DNA from: Alistipes sp. CAG:268
Lineage (GTDB): Bacteria; Bacteroidota; Bacteroidia; Bacteroidales; Rikenellaceae
DNA length: 20,225 nucleotides
Direction of reading: 5' to 3'
Assembly (NCBI GenBank): GCA_000434235.1
Contig: FR891967.1
Coordinates: 1-20,225, forward strand
The notes below the pieces were generated by a model, which saw only the letters and a list, made by a program, of their open reading frames with translations, was not told the DNA's origin and made no database searches. Both the position numbers and the translations under genes were made by a program. Positions 6,360 through 14,397 of this stretch are shown piece after piece. Within the stretch, counting starts at the first letter, position 1. Every line of letters starts with the position of its first letter.

Positions 6360-8663
6360 GTGTCCAAAGTGAAACCCCGACTGCTCGACATACTGCTGCC
6401 GCTCGTACTCCTGCCGTTCTGCGGCCGGGCCGACGGCGTGGCGGAGCATCCCGGCCCCGGCGGCGATGCCGCCCGGAGCGACGCGGCGGTCGATACGGTG
6501 ATCGTCGTGGACAAGGTGCAGGTGACGGCCATCAAGCAGGGCCCGGTCCTGCGCTCGACGGCCGTCGCATCGTCGATCATCGGCAGCCGGGCGGTCGAGC
6601 GCAGCGGCGTCTCGGCGCTCAAGGAGGTAGCCCTCACAGTGCCCAACTTCCACGCCCCGGACTACGGCTCGCGCATGACCTCGTCGATCTACGTCCGCGG
6701 ACTGGGCGCCCGCATCGACCAGCCGGTCATCGGAATGAACATAGACAACGTGCCGCTGCTCAACAAGAACGGCTTCGACACAGAGCTGGCCGACATCGAA
6801 CGCATCGAGGTGCTCCGCGGCCCGCAATCGACCCTCTACGGCCGCAACACGATGGGCGGCGTGGTCAATGTCTACACCCGCTCGCCGCTCACCTGTGAAG
6901 GGGTGCGCCTCCTGGCCGAATACGGCAGCGCCAACTCCTGCCGGCTCCGCGCCTCGGCCTACGGGCGGGTCTCCGACAACGTGGGCATCTCCCTCACGGG
7001 ATTCTACACCCGCACGGACGGATTCTTCGAAAACGAATACACACACCGCACCTGCGACCGGGAGTGGCAGACCGGAGGGCGCTGGAAGATGCAGTGGGAC
7101 AACCGCCGGGGGCTGCGCCTGGACAACACCCTCGCGGTGTCGCGCGTCGAACAGGGCGGCTATCCCTACGCCTATGCGGGCAAGGAGATCGTCGAAGGGG
7201 GTGAGGTGATCCTCCGCCCCGGGCAGATCGCCTACAACGACCCCTGCTCCTACCTCCGCACGTCGGTCAGCGACGGCCTCACGGTGCGTTACGACGCCGA
7301 CCGCTACAGCATTTCGTCGATCACCAGCTACCAGTACACCGACGATGCGATGACGCTCGACCAGGACTTCACGCCGCTCCCCTACTTCACCCTGCTGCAG
7401 GCCGTGCGCGAACACGCCATCACCGAGGATGTGGTCTTCCGCTCGCGCGGCGGGGGGCGCTACGGATGGCTCTTCGGCGCCTTCGGCTTCTACCGCCACG
7501 GGAGGATGGACGCCCCCGTGAACTTCAAGCGCACGGGCATCGAGCGGCTGATCCTCGACAACGCCAACACGTCGCCCGACCTGGTCTACGCGATGGATGC
7601 CGACGAACTGCTGCTCTCGTCGGCGTTCCGGATGCCGGTCTGGGGGGCGGCGCTCTACCACGAATCGCGTCTCGAACTGGGGCGCTGGCAGCTGACTGCC
7701 GGACTGCGCGCCGACTTCGAACGCACGCAGCTGCGCTACCGGAGCCGGGCCGACCTCGACTACACGCTGAGCATCAACGGCGGCGCCCCCTTTGCGCAGC
7801 AGATCGCCATCGACGAAAAGAACAGCTCCGCACACTCCTACCTGGAGCTGTTGCCCCGGTTCTCGGTTCTCTATGCCTTCGACCCGGTCCGCAACCTCTA
7901 CTTCTCCGTCTCCCGGGGATACAAGGCCGGCGGCTTCAACACGCAGATGTTCTCCGACATCCTGCAGGAGAAGATCAAGTGGCTGATGGTCTCGGGACTG
8001 ACCTACGAGGAGCCCGACCTGATGTCCTACAAGCCCGAATACAGCTGGAACTACGAATTCGGAGGCCACTTCTCGTGTCTCGACGGCACCGTGCGGGGCG
8101 ATTTCGCCCTCTTCTGGATCGACGTCCGCGACCAGCAGCTCACCGTCTTCCCCGAAGGCCAGACCACCGGACGCATGATGACCAACGCGGGCCGCACGCG
8201 CAGCCGCGGGGCGGAGCTCTCGCTGCAGATCTCCCCGCGGCGCGACCTCGACTTCAACGTCGCCTACGGATACACCGACGCCCGCTTCCTGCGTTACCGC
8301 AGCGGAAACGACGACTATGCCGGCAAGCGGGTCCCCTACGCCCCGCAGCATACCTTTTCGGCTGCGGCGACATGGAGCCGCCCGACGGGGCTCGGCTGGC
8401 TGGGCGACGTGGTCGTGCAGGCCGGCGTCCAGGGTGCCGGTCCCATCGAGTGGAACGAGGAGAACTCCCTGAGGGAGCCATTCTACGCCCTTGTGAATGC
8501 CTCCATAAGGTTCGAGCACCGCCGATGGTCGCTCGGCGTATGGGGGTGCAACCTCACCGAAACCGATTACAACGTATTCTATTTCAAGTCGATCGGCAAC
8601 GAGTTCGTCCAGCGCGGACGTCCCCGTAGCTTCGGCATCACCTTAACCCTTAACATCGATTGA
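6360..8663 (+). CDS. TonB-dependent outer-membrane receptor
   Basis: A receptor of about 767 aa for TonB/ExbBD-energised uptake across the outer membrane. A signal peptide (hydrophobic 8-21) is followed by a TonB-box-like stretch (DTVIVVDKVQVTA, about 45-57) and a plug domain (about 63-173) with the classic IERIEVLRGPQSTLYGRN and GGVVNVYT. A long beta-barrel follows, with repeated amphipathic strands and typical late motifs such as SRGYKAGGFNTQ and YKPEYSWNYEFG. There is no N-terminal carboxypeptidase-like extension, so it is not SusC-like; it resembles siderophore, heme or cobalamin receptors. The substrate cannot be read from sequence. The chain ends LTLNID rather than in the usual aromatic residue. 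The GTG at 6360 is preferred because an upstream TTG lies inside the promoter. The next gene starts 2 bases after the stop. Confidence 0.88.
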   Translation: MSKVKPRLLDILLPLVLLPFCGRADGVAEHPGPGGDAARSDAAVDTVIVVDKVQVTAIKQGPVLRSTAVASSIIGSRAVERSGVSALKEVALTVPNFHAPDYGSRMTSSIYVRGLGARIDQPVIGMNIDNVPLLNKNGFDTELADIERIEVLRGPQSTLYGRNTMGGVVNVYTRSPLTCEGVRLLAEYGSANSCRLRASAYGRVSDNVGISLTGFYTRTDGFFENEYTHRTCDREWQTGGRWKMQWDNRRGLRLDNTLAVSRVEQGGYPYAYAGKEIVEGGEVILRPGQIAYNDPCSYLRTSVSDGLTVRYDADRYSISSITSYQYTDDAMTLDQDFTPLPYFTLLQAVREHAITEDVVFRSRGGGRYGWLFGAFGFYRHGRMDAPVNFKRTGIERLILDNANTSPDLVYAMDADELLLSSAFRMPVWGAALYHESRLELGRWQLTAGLRADFERTQLRYRSRADLDYTLSINGGAPFAQQIAIDEKNSSAHSYLELLPRFSVLYAFDPVRNLYFSVSRGYKAGGFNTQMFSDILQEKIKWLMVSGLTYEEPDLMSYKPEYSWNYEFGGHFSCLDGTVRGDFALFWIDVRDQQLTVFPEGQTTGRMMTNAGRTRSRGAELSLQISPRRDLDFNVAYGYTDARFLRYRSGNDDYAGKRVPYAPQHTFSAAATWSRPTGLGWLGDVVVQAGVQGAGPIEWNEENSLREPFYALVNASIRFEHRRWSLGVWGCNLTETDYNVFYFKSIGNEFVQRGRPRSFGITLTLNID

Positions 8664-8665
8664 AC

Positions 8666-9208
8666 ATGCTGAAAAAACTGCTGCTGCTGAGCTTTGCGGC
8701 CTTCACGATGGCCGCCTGCAACGACGAGGCGGACGACGGCGTCCGTTATGCCACCCACAACCCCTCGATCGTGGACGGCGTATTCACGAGCGACAACATG
8801 CACTTCTACGGAACGGCCACGGTAACCCATGTGTCCGATGGTTCGACCTACACCGACCCCAAGGCGTGGTTCGAGTTTGCCGGCGACCGCGAATCGCTGA
8901 CCATCTACATGCACGCCACACGCTTCGCCGCCGCAATGCCGGCCCTCGAGATGCGCATCCACCGCATGCCCTACACCCCGGGCGAAGGAGCTTCGCTCTC
9001 GTTCTCGGCAGCCAGCACCGTACCGCAGGTCCGGCTTCCGAACGAGGTGGGCGGCGGCTACAGCTACCAGGACATGCCCTCGTACACGCTCACCGACGTC
9101 GAGGGCTCGGTCGAAGACATCCTCTGCCGCATCTCCTTCACGTGCGACGTCCCCAGGCTGGGAACCTACCGCATGGAGTACGAGGGGCTGCTGCTGGTAA
9201 AAAAATAG
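8666..9208 (+). CDS. Small lipoprotein partnered with the TonB receptor
   Basis: A 180-aa predicted lipoprotein of unknown family. The signal peptide MLKKLLLLSFAAFTMAAC ends in a lipobox with the acylated Cys at 18. The next residues, NDEADD, are acidic, like the lipoprotein export signal that sends Bacteroidetes lipoproteins to the cell surface. The rest is soluble and rich in alternating polar/hydrophobic beta-type segments, so a small beta-barrel or beta-sandwich is plausible. The ATG at 8666 is 2 bases past the receptor stop, pointing to co-translation. By analogy with other receptor/lipoprotein pairs it probably captures or hands over the ligand. Metal, heme or glycan binding cannot be distinguished. 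Confidence 0.75.
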   Translation: MLKKLLLLSFAAFTMAACNDEADDGVRYATHNPSIVDGVFTSDNMHFYGTATVTHVSDGSTYTDPKAWFEFAGDRESLTIYMHATRFAAAMPALEMRIHRMPYTPGEGASLSFSAASTVPQVRLPNEVGGGYSYQDMPSYTLTDVEGSVEDILCRISFTCDVPRLGTYRMEYEGLLLVKK

Positions 9209-9210
9209 CC

Positions 9211-9222
9211 CCGCACGTGCGG
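9211..9222. promoter_or_regulatory. Perfect 12-bp palindrome at the nadC -33 position
   Basis: CCGCACGTGCGG is a perfect palindrome starting 3 bases after the lipoprotein stop. It covers the place where the nadC -33 element should be, and the -7 starts 18 bases after it. No T-run follows. It could be an operator for a dimeric regulator or a weak hairpin. Confidence 0.4.
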
Positions 9223-9240
9223 ACATCCGCCGCGAAGTGT

Positions 9241-9248
9241 TACCTTTG
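9241..9248 (+). promoter_or_regulatory. nadC -7 element
   Basis: TACCTTTG matches TAnnTTTG exactly and gives a leader of roughly 33 bases before the nadC ATG. The -33 region (about 9217-9221) has no TTTG, so the promoter may be weak or need an activator. Confidence 0.5.
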
Positions 9249-9287
9249 CAGGGAAAAACGGTACGAAAACACAAAAACACGTAGCCT

Positions 9288-10142
9288 ATGAAACCCGAAT
9301 ACAAGCCCTTCGTGGACGAACTCATCGAACTCTGCATCAAGGAGGACATCGGCGACGGCGACCACACGTCGCTCTCGTGCATCCCCGAAAACGAACACGG
9401 ACGCATGCGCCTGCTCTGCAAGCAGGAGGGCGTGATCGCCGGTATCGAGATCGCCCAGATCGTCCTGCGGCGGCTCGATCCCGAGATGCGCTTCGAACAG
9501 GTGCTCGAGGACGGCTCGCGCGTCCGACCGGGTGACGTGGCCTTCTATGTCTCGGGACGTCTCCGCTCGCTGCTGCAGGCCGAGCGCATCGTGCTCAACA
9601 TCATGCAGCGCATGAGCGGCGTGGCAACCCAGACGGCCGTCTACGTCAAGCGCCTCGAGGGACTGCACACCCGGGTGCTCGACACGCGCAAGACCACGCC
9701 GGGCATGCGCGTGCTGGACAAGATGGCCGTGAAGCTGGGCGGCGGAGAGAACCACCGCATGGGGCTTTTCGACATGATCCTGCTGAAGGACAACCACATC
9801 GATTTCGCCGGCGGCATTCAGAAGGCGATCCACGGCGTCCGCGAGTACCTCAAGGCCCGGGGCAAGGAGCTCCCGATCGAGTGCGAGGTCCGCACGCTGG
9901 AGGACATCGACGAGGTCTTCGCCGCCGGAGGCGTGGACCGCATCATGTTCGACAACTTCACGCCCGAAATGACACGCCTGGCCGTCGAGAAGGTGGCCGG
10001 ACGCTGCGAGACCGAATCGAGCGGCGGCATCACGCTCGAGACCATGCGCGACTATGCCGAATGCGGTGTCGATTTCATCTCGGTCGGGGCGCTGACCCAC
10101 CAGATCCGATCGCTCGACATGTCGCTCAAGGCCTGCGAATAA
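9288..10142 (+). CDS. nadC: Nicotinate-nucleotide pyrophosphorylase (carboxylating)
   Basis: A 284-aa quinolinate phosphoribosyltransferase. It joins quinolinate and PRPP to give nicotinate mononucleotide, CO2 and pyrophosphate in de novo NAD synthesis (cytoplasm). Family motifs include DIGDGDHTS near the N terminus, ERIVLNIMQRMSGVAT, DTRKTTPGMRVLDKMAVKLGG with the substrate-binding Arg/Lys, HRMGLFDMILLKDNHI, and the C-terminal SSGGITLETMRDYA and VDFISVGALTH of the barrel. Length is normal. nadA and nadB are not in the window. The sulfatase gene follows after 13 bases, so the three genes to 13450 probably share a transcript. Confidence 0.96.
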   Translation: MKPEYKPFVDELIELCIKEDIGDGDHTSLSCIPENEHGRMRLLCKQEGVIAGIEIAQIVLRRLDPEMRFEQVLEDGSRVRPGDVAFYVSGRLRSLLQAERIVLNIMQRMSGVATQTAVYVKRLEGLHTRVLDTRKTTPGMRVLDKMAVKLGGGENHRMGLFDMILLKDNHIDFAGGIQKAIHGVREYLKARGKELPIECEVRTLEDIDEVFAAGGVDRIMFDNFTPEMTRLAVEKVAGRCETESSGGITLETMRDYAECGVDFISVGALTHQIRSLDMSLKACE

Positions 10143-10155
10143 ACACCCGGAGACC

Positions 10156-12069
10156 ATGCTGTCCCGCCTGCTCCGGACCCCGCTCGGAATGCTCGTGCGG
10201 CGCATCGTACTGCTCTACGTCGTACTGATGCTCTGCCGCGTGGCCTTCTGGATCTACAACGCCGCCCAGTTGGGACCGCTCACATGGTCCGAGCAGGGCG
10301 ACCTGTTCACCGGTGCCCTGCGCTTCGACACGGTCTCGGTCGTCTATGCCGACGGCCTGTTCATCCTGCTGTCGCTCCTGCCGCTGCACCTGCGCGAACG
10401 CACCTGGTACCGGCGCATGCTCCGCATCTACTACGTGGCGGTCAATTCGCTCGCCGTCGTCGCCGTGAACCTGGCCGACGCCGTCTACTTCCGCTACACG
10501 CAGAAGCGCTTTACGGCCGACGAGATCTTCTTCGCCGACAACGACAACTCGCTGCAGCTCGCCGGCAAGTTCATGGCCGAGAACTGGCCGCTCGTCGCGG
10601 TGTGGCTGCTGCTGACCCTTCTGCTGGCCGCCGGCTACGGGCAGAAGGTCCGCGAAGAGAGCCTGCTGCGCCGCGGCTGGCCCTACTATGCCGGCGGCAC
10701 GGCGATCCTGGCCCTGGCCGCAGGGCTCAGCATTGCCGGCGCCCGCGGGGGCATGACCCGCATGACCCGGCCGATCACCCTCTCGAACGCCACGCTCTAC
10801 ACGGCCGACAACGGCAAGGCGAACCTCATCCTGAGCAACCCCTTCTGCATCCTGCGCACCATCGAGGGCGGAGGCAGCAGCCGCTACCGCAAGTACTTCT
10901 CCGACGAGGAGCTGCCCCGCCGCTTCACGCCGATCCACCAGCCGGCCGACTCGGCAGCCGTGGACCTGTCGGGACGCAACGTCGTCGTCTTCATCATGGA
11001 GAGCATGTCGGCCGAGCACTCCGCCCACCTGCGCCCGGACCTCTACGCCGGCCGCGAGGAGCAGGGCTTCACCCCGTTCCTCGACTCGCTGATGCGCAAC
11101 GGGCTCTGCTTCGAGCGGATGTACGCCAACGGCACGAGGTCGATCCAGGCCATGCCCTCCATTCTGGGCAGCATCCCCTCGTTCCGCACCCCCTTCGTGC
11201 TGATGCCGCAGTCGCTCGGCGCCAGCCGGCAGCTGCCGGCCATCCTCGCCGACCGGGGTTACGCCACGGCCTTCTTCTGCGGCTCGGAACACGGGTCGAT
11301 GGGCTTCGGGGCCTATGCCCGCTCGGCAGGTGTTGAACGGCTCGTCAGCCGCGAGGACTACGAGCAGAAGCACGGCAAGGGCGACTTCGACGGCTACTGG
11401 GGCATCTGGGACGAACCTTTCCTGCAATTCATGGGCGAGGAGCTCTCGGCAACGGCTGAACCCTTCTTCGCCACGCTCTTCACCCTCTCGTCGCACCACC
11501 CCTTCGTCGTTCCGGAACAATATGCCGCGACACTGCCCGCAGGTTATACCAAAATCCACAAGGGCGTAGCCTACGACGATATGGCCTTCCGCCGCTTCTT
11601 CGAGCGCTTCGGCCGCGAGGAGTGGTTCCGGCGCACGATCTTCGTCTTCGTGGCCGACCACGTGTCTTCCGAGAAGTTCGATCCCGCCACGCGCGAATAC
11701 CCGGGCAACATGCACATCATCGGCTTCCTCTATACCCCCGACGGGGCCCTGCACGGACGCATCGGCGAGGTCTCGCAGCAGCTCGACATCATGCCCACGC
11801 TGCTGGGTCTCACGGGCAACCGCGAACCCTATTTCGCCTTCGGGCGCGACGTGCTGAACGAACCCGAACGCCCGCACTGGTCGGTCTCCTACGATGGCAT
11901 GTTTCGTGCAGTGACCGACGGGGGCGTCATCGCCTTCGACGAGGAGCGCGATGCGGCCTCCACCGAACCGGCCGGTTCGCAGGCCGACTCCCTGCTGTCG
12001 CAGTTCCGGGCACTCGTACAGCAGTACTACACCCGCATCGAACGCAAGAACTACACCGCGCATGATTGA
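10156..12069 (+). CDS. LtaS-like membrane sulfatase / phosphoglycerol transferase
   Basis: A 637-aa inner-membrane enzyme of the LTA-synthase branch of the sulfatase/alkaline phosphatase superfamily. About five N-terminal membrane helices (12-36, 60-78, 90-112, 144-162, 175-197) precede an extracytoplasmic catalytic domain from about 272. Equivalents of the LtaS metal and nucleophile residues are present: Glu282 (VVVFIMES), Thr327 (ANGTRS, the nucleophile), His447/448 (TLSSHHPF) and Asp501-His502 (VFVADH). The DGYWGIWDE stretch (412-420) matches the substrate pocket. It is therefore probably active, transferring phosphoglycerol or phosphoethanolamine, or hydrolysing such a head group. The exact acceptor is unknown, because Gram-negatives lack lipoteichoic acid. 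A purine-rich CGGAGA lies just before the ATG. The next gene overlaps its end by 8 bases. Confidence 0.87.
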   Translation: MLSRLLRTPLGMLVRRIVLLYVVLMLCRVAFWIYNAAQLGPLTWSEQGDLFTGALRFDTVSVVYADGLFILLSLLPLHLRERTWYRRMLRIYYVAVNSLAVVAVNLADAVYFRYTQKRFTADEIFFADNDNSLQLAGKFMAENWPLVAVWLLLTLLLAAGYGQKVREESLLRRGWPYYAGGTAILALAAGLSIAGARGGMTRMTRPITLSNATLYTADNGKANLILSNPFCILRTIEGGGSSRYRKYFSDEELPRRFTPIHQPADSAAVDLSGRNVVVFIMESMSAEHSAHLRPDLYAGREEQGFTPFLDSLMRNGLCFERMYANGTRSIQAMPSILGSIPSFRTPFVLMPQSLGASRQLPAILADRGYATAFFCGSEHGSMGFGAYARSAGVERLVSREDYEQKHGKGDFDGYWGIWDEPFLQFMGEELSATAEPFFATLFTLSSHHPFVVPEQYAATLPAGYTKIHKGVAYDDMAFRRFFERFGREEWFRRTIFVFVADHVSSEKFDPATREYPGNMHIIGFLYTPDGALHGRIGEVSQQLDIMPTLLGLTGNREPYFAFGRDVLNEPERPHWSVSYDGMFRAVTDGGVIAFDEERDAASTEPAGSQADSLLSQFRALVQQYYTRIERKNYTAHD

Positions 12070-13450
12070 GTTCCAACCCGTCCGGCTTGAGGACCGGACC
12101 GTCATCGAACGATATACGATGCCTTCGGGCATCTGCAACTGCGACCTGGCTTTCGCCAACATGTTCTGCTGGCAGGAGGTCTACCGCAGCGCATGGGCCG
12201 AGGTCCGGGGATTCCTGGTCATCCGCTTCCGCATCGACGGAGGCGAGCGCATCGGCTACATGCAACCCGTGGGCGAAGGGGATTTCGCCCCGATCGTCCC
12301 CCTGTTGCGCGAGGACGCTCATGCCCACGGCCAGCGGCTGCGGATCATCGGGCTGACGGACGAAGGGCGCGACATGATCCGCCGCATGCACCTCGGGGCA
12401 TTCGCCTTCGAGTCGGACCGCGCGCTGGAGGACTACGTCTACCGGGCCGAAGATCTGCGCACCCTCGCCGGCCGGCGCTACCAGCCCAAACGCAACCACA
12501 TCAACCGCTTCACGGCCGAATACCCCATCTACCGCTACGAGCCGCTGACCCCCGACCGTTTCGCCGAGTGCATGACGCTCGAGCGCGAATGGCGCCGCCT
12601 GCACGAGGGCCACACCTCGGAGTTGTGCGCCGAACAACGGGCCATGCAGCGGGCCTTCGGGCATTTCGAAGAGCTGGGCCTCACGGGCGGCTGCATCTAC
12701 GTGGGCGACCGGCTGGCAGCCTTCACCTATGGCTCGGCAGTCAATGACCACACCTTCGTGACCCATGTCGAAAAGGCCGACACGGCTTTCGACGGCGCCT
12801 TCACGATCATCAACAAACTCTTCGCCCAACACCTTCCCGAGCGCTTCACGCTCATCAACCGCGAGGAGGACCTCGGACTGGACGGGCTGCGGCAAGCCAA
12901 ACTCTCCTACCACCCGGCCTTCCTCCAGCACAAGTTCACGGCCATCCACCTCCACCCCGACGAACTGGCCTGCAAACAGCTGTGGCAGGAGGTCTTCGGC
13001 GACGACGAGCAGTTTGTCGATTCGTTCCTCATGCACCACTATTCGCGCCGCCGGATGCTCACCGTCGAGCTGGAGGGGCGTACCGCGGCGATGCTCCACC
13101 TCATCCCCTTCACCACCGGCCTGGGCCGCACGACCTACATCTACGGCGTGGCCACCGATCCCGCATTCCGCCGCCGCGGCCTGGCCTCACAACTCATGCA
13201 TCAGGCCATGGCGCTCATCGCGGAACGGGGCGACGACGCGGCTTTCCTGATCCCCACACCCGGCGAGGAGTGGCTGCACGGATTCTACGGCCGCTTCGGG
13301 TTCGCGGGAGCAGTCCCGACCCGGTTTCTTTCGCCCGACGGATTCGACTTCGGCACGGGCAACGCTGCCGCGGACCTCGCCATGGTGTGGCGCCGCACGG
13401 ACACAGCACCTCTCCCCGGGGAACTCACCGCCACGCCCAACGAAGCCTGA
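12062..13450 (+). CDS. DUF2156 (MprF-like) and GNAT acetyltransferase fusion
   Basis: A 462-aa protein joining two acyl-CoA/aminoacyl-transferase folds. Residues about 1-293 match DUF2156, related to the catalytic part of phosphatidylglycerol lysyltransferase. Signatures are SGICNCDLAFANMFCW (22-37), YQPKRNHINRF (140-150) and NREEDLGLDGLRQAK (266-280). Residues about 300-450 are a GNAT domain beginning LWQEVFGDDEQFVDSF. It has the acetyl-CoA motif GVATDPAFRRRGLASQL (362-378) and FYGRFGF (408-414). No membrane helices are present, unlike MprF, so the substrate may be a soluble or membrane-surface molecule. The ATG at 12062 overlaps the sulfatase stop, which is a sign of coupling. A strong terminator follows the stop at 13467-13503. 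Confidence 0.82.
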   Translation: MIEFQPVRLEDRTVIERYTMPSGICNCDLAFANMFCWQEVYRSAWAEVRGFLVIRFRIDGGERIGYMQPVGEGDFAPIVPLLREDAHAHGQRLRIIGLTDEGRDMIRRMHLGAFAFESDRALEDYVYRAEDLRTLAGRRYQPKRNHINRFTAEYPIYRYEPLTPDRFAECMTLEREWRRLHEGHTSELCAEQRAMQRAFGHFEELGLTGGCIYVGDRLAAFTYGSAVNDHTFVTHVEKADTAFDGAFTIINKLFAQHLPERFTLINREEDLGLDGLRQAKLSYHPAFLQHKFTAIHLHPDELACKQLWQEVFGDDEQFVDSFLMHHYSRRRMLTVELEGRTAAMLHLIPFTTGLGRTTYIYGVATDPAFRRRGLASQLMHQAMALIAERGDDAAFLIPTPGEEWLHGFYGRFGFAGAVPTRFLSPDGFDFGTGNAAADLAMVWRRTDTAPLPGELTATPNEA

Positions 13451-13466
13451 GCCCCATACGGCACGA

Positions 13467-13503
13467 AAAAACCGGAAACCTCCGTTGGGGGTTTCCGGTT
13501 TTT
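13467..13503. terminator. Bidirectional intrinsic terminator
   Basis: A perfect 14-bp stem pairs AAAAACCGGAAACC (13467-13480) with GGTTTCCGGTTTTT (13490-13503) around a 9-base loop. The T-run on the plus side and the A-run on the other side let it stop transcription from both converging units: the nadC run and the purine/folD run. It lies in a 70-base gap between convergent stop codons. Confidence 0.93.
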
Positions 13504-13520
13504 CATGCTCCGCCGTCCGG

Positions 13521-14369
13521 CTACTCGTGCCGGCGCAGGAAACACTCGATCGTGTTCTCCATCAGGCAGCAGATCGTCATCGGTCCGACACCGCCCGGCA
13601 CGGGGGTGATGACCGAAGCCTTGGGCTCGATGGCCGCAAAATCGACATCGCCGCACAACTTGCCCGTCTCCGGGTCGCGGTTCACGCCCACGTCGATCAC
13701 CACGGCGCCGTCGGCAACCATGTCGGCCGTCACGAACTTCGGGCGGCCGATCGCCACCACGAGGATCTCCGCACCGCGCGTCACCTCACCGAGGTTGCGC
13801 GTGCGGCTGTGGGCGATGGTCACCGTCGCGTTCTCGTCGAGCAGGAGCTTCGAGACCGGCAGACCTACGATGTTGCTGCGTCCGATCACCACGGCCCGCT
13901 TGCCCGCGATCTCCACGTCGGCAGCCTTCAGCATCTTGATGATCCCCTTCGGCGTACAGGGCAGCGTGCAGGACTGCTTTTGCCACAGGGCAGCCACATT
14001 CAACGGGTGGAACCCGTCCACATCCTTCGACTTGTCGATTGCCGCGATCACCTTCTCCTCGTCGATGTGCTTCGGCAGGGGCAGCTGCACCAGAATGCCG
14101 TCCACCTCCGCATCGGCATTCAGCCCGGCGATGAGGTCGAGCAGCTCCGCCTCGGAGATATCCGCCGGCCGGCGGATCGTCGTATTGCGGATACCCACCT
14201 CGGCCGAGGCCTTCGCCTTGCCGGTCACATAACTCACGCTCGCCGGGTTGTCGCCCACAAGCACCACCGCCAGGTGCGGCACGCGGCCATACCGGGCCGG
14301 AAACGTGCTCACCTGCTCCGCCATCTCGGCCTTCAACCGGGCCGACAGTTCTTTTCCACTGATAACCAT
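13521..14369 (-). CDS. folD: Methylenetetrahydrofolate dehydrogenase / methenyltetrahydrofolate cyclohydrolase
   Basis: A 282-aa bifunctional cytoplasmic enzyme converting 5,10-methylene-THF to 10-formyl-THF with NADP. Family motifs are YVTGK (47-51, with Tyr47 and catalytic Lys51), the DVDGFHPLN loop, GRSNIVGLPVSKLL for cofactor binding, and PVPGGVGPMT near the end. Full length. It is the last gene of the purine cluster, 28 bases after purD, which makes sense because PurN and PurH consume 10-formyl-THF. The shared terminator lies just beyond its stop. Confidence 0.97.
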   Translation of the reverse strand: MVISGKELSARLKAEMAEQVSTFPARYGRVPHLAVVLVGDNPASVSYVTGKAKASAEVGIRNTTIRRPADISEAELLDLIAGLNADAEVDGILVQLPLPKHIDEEKVIAAIDKSKDVDGFHPLNVAALWQKQSCTLPCTPKGIIKMLKAADVEIAGKRAVVIGRSNIVGLPVSKLLLDENATVTIAHSRTRNLGEVTRGAEILVVAIGRPKFVTADMVADGAVVIDVGVNRDPETGKLCGDVDFAAIEPKASVITPVPGGVGPMTICCLMENTIECFLRRHE

Positions 14370-14397
14370 ATCCTAAGCTCTTTCGTTTGATTGTCCG

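Noticed and set aside
5052..8519. Open frame of 1155 codons on the minus strand
   Set aside because: It is antisense to rlmH, the LuxR-type gene and the TonB receptor, all of which have clear family motifs. Its product is low-complexity, rich in Val/Asp/Arg/Glu/Gly, with no recognisable domain. Strong GC bias at third codon positions removes stops on the opposite strand.
10126..12162. Open frame of 678 codons on the minus strand
   Set aside because: Shadow of the LtaS-like gene, whose catalytic residues are all in place on the plus strand; biased composition and no family match.
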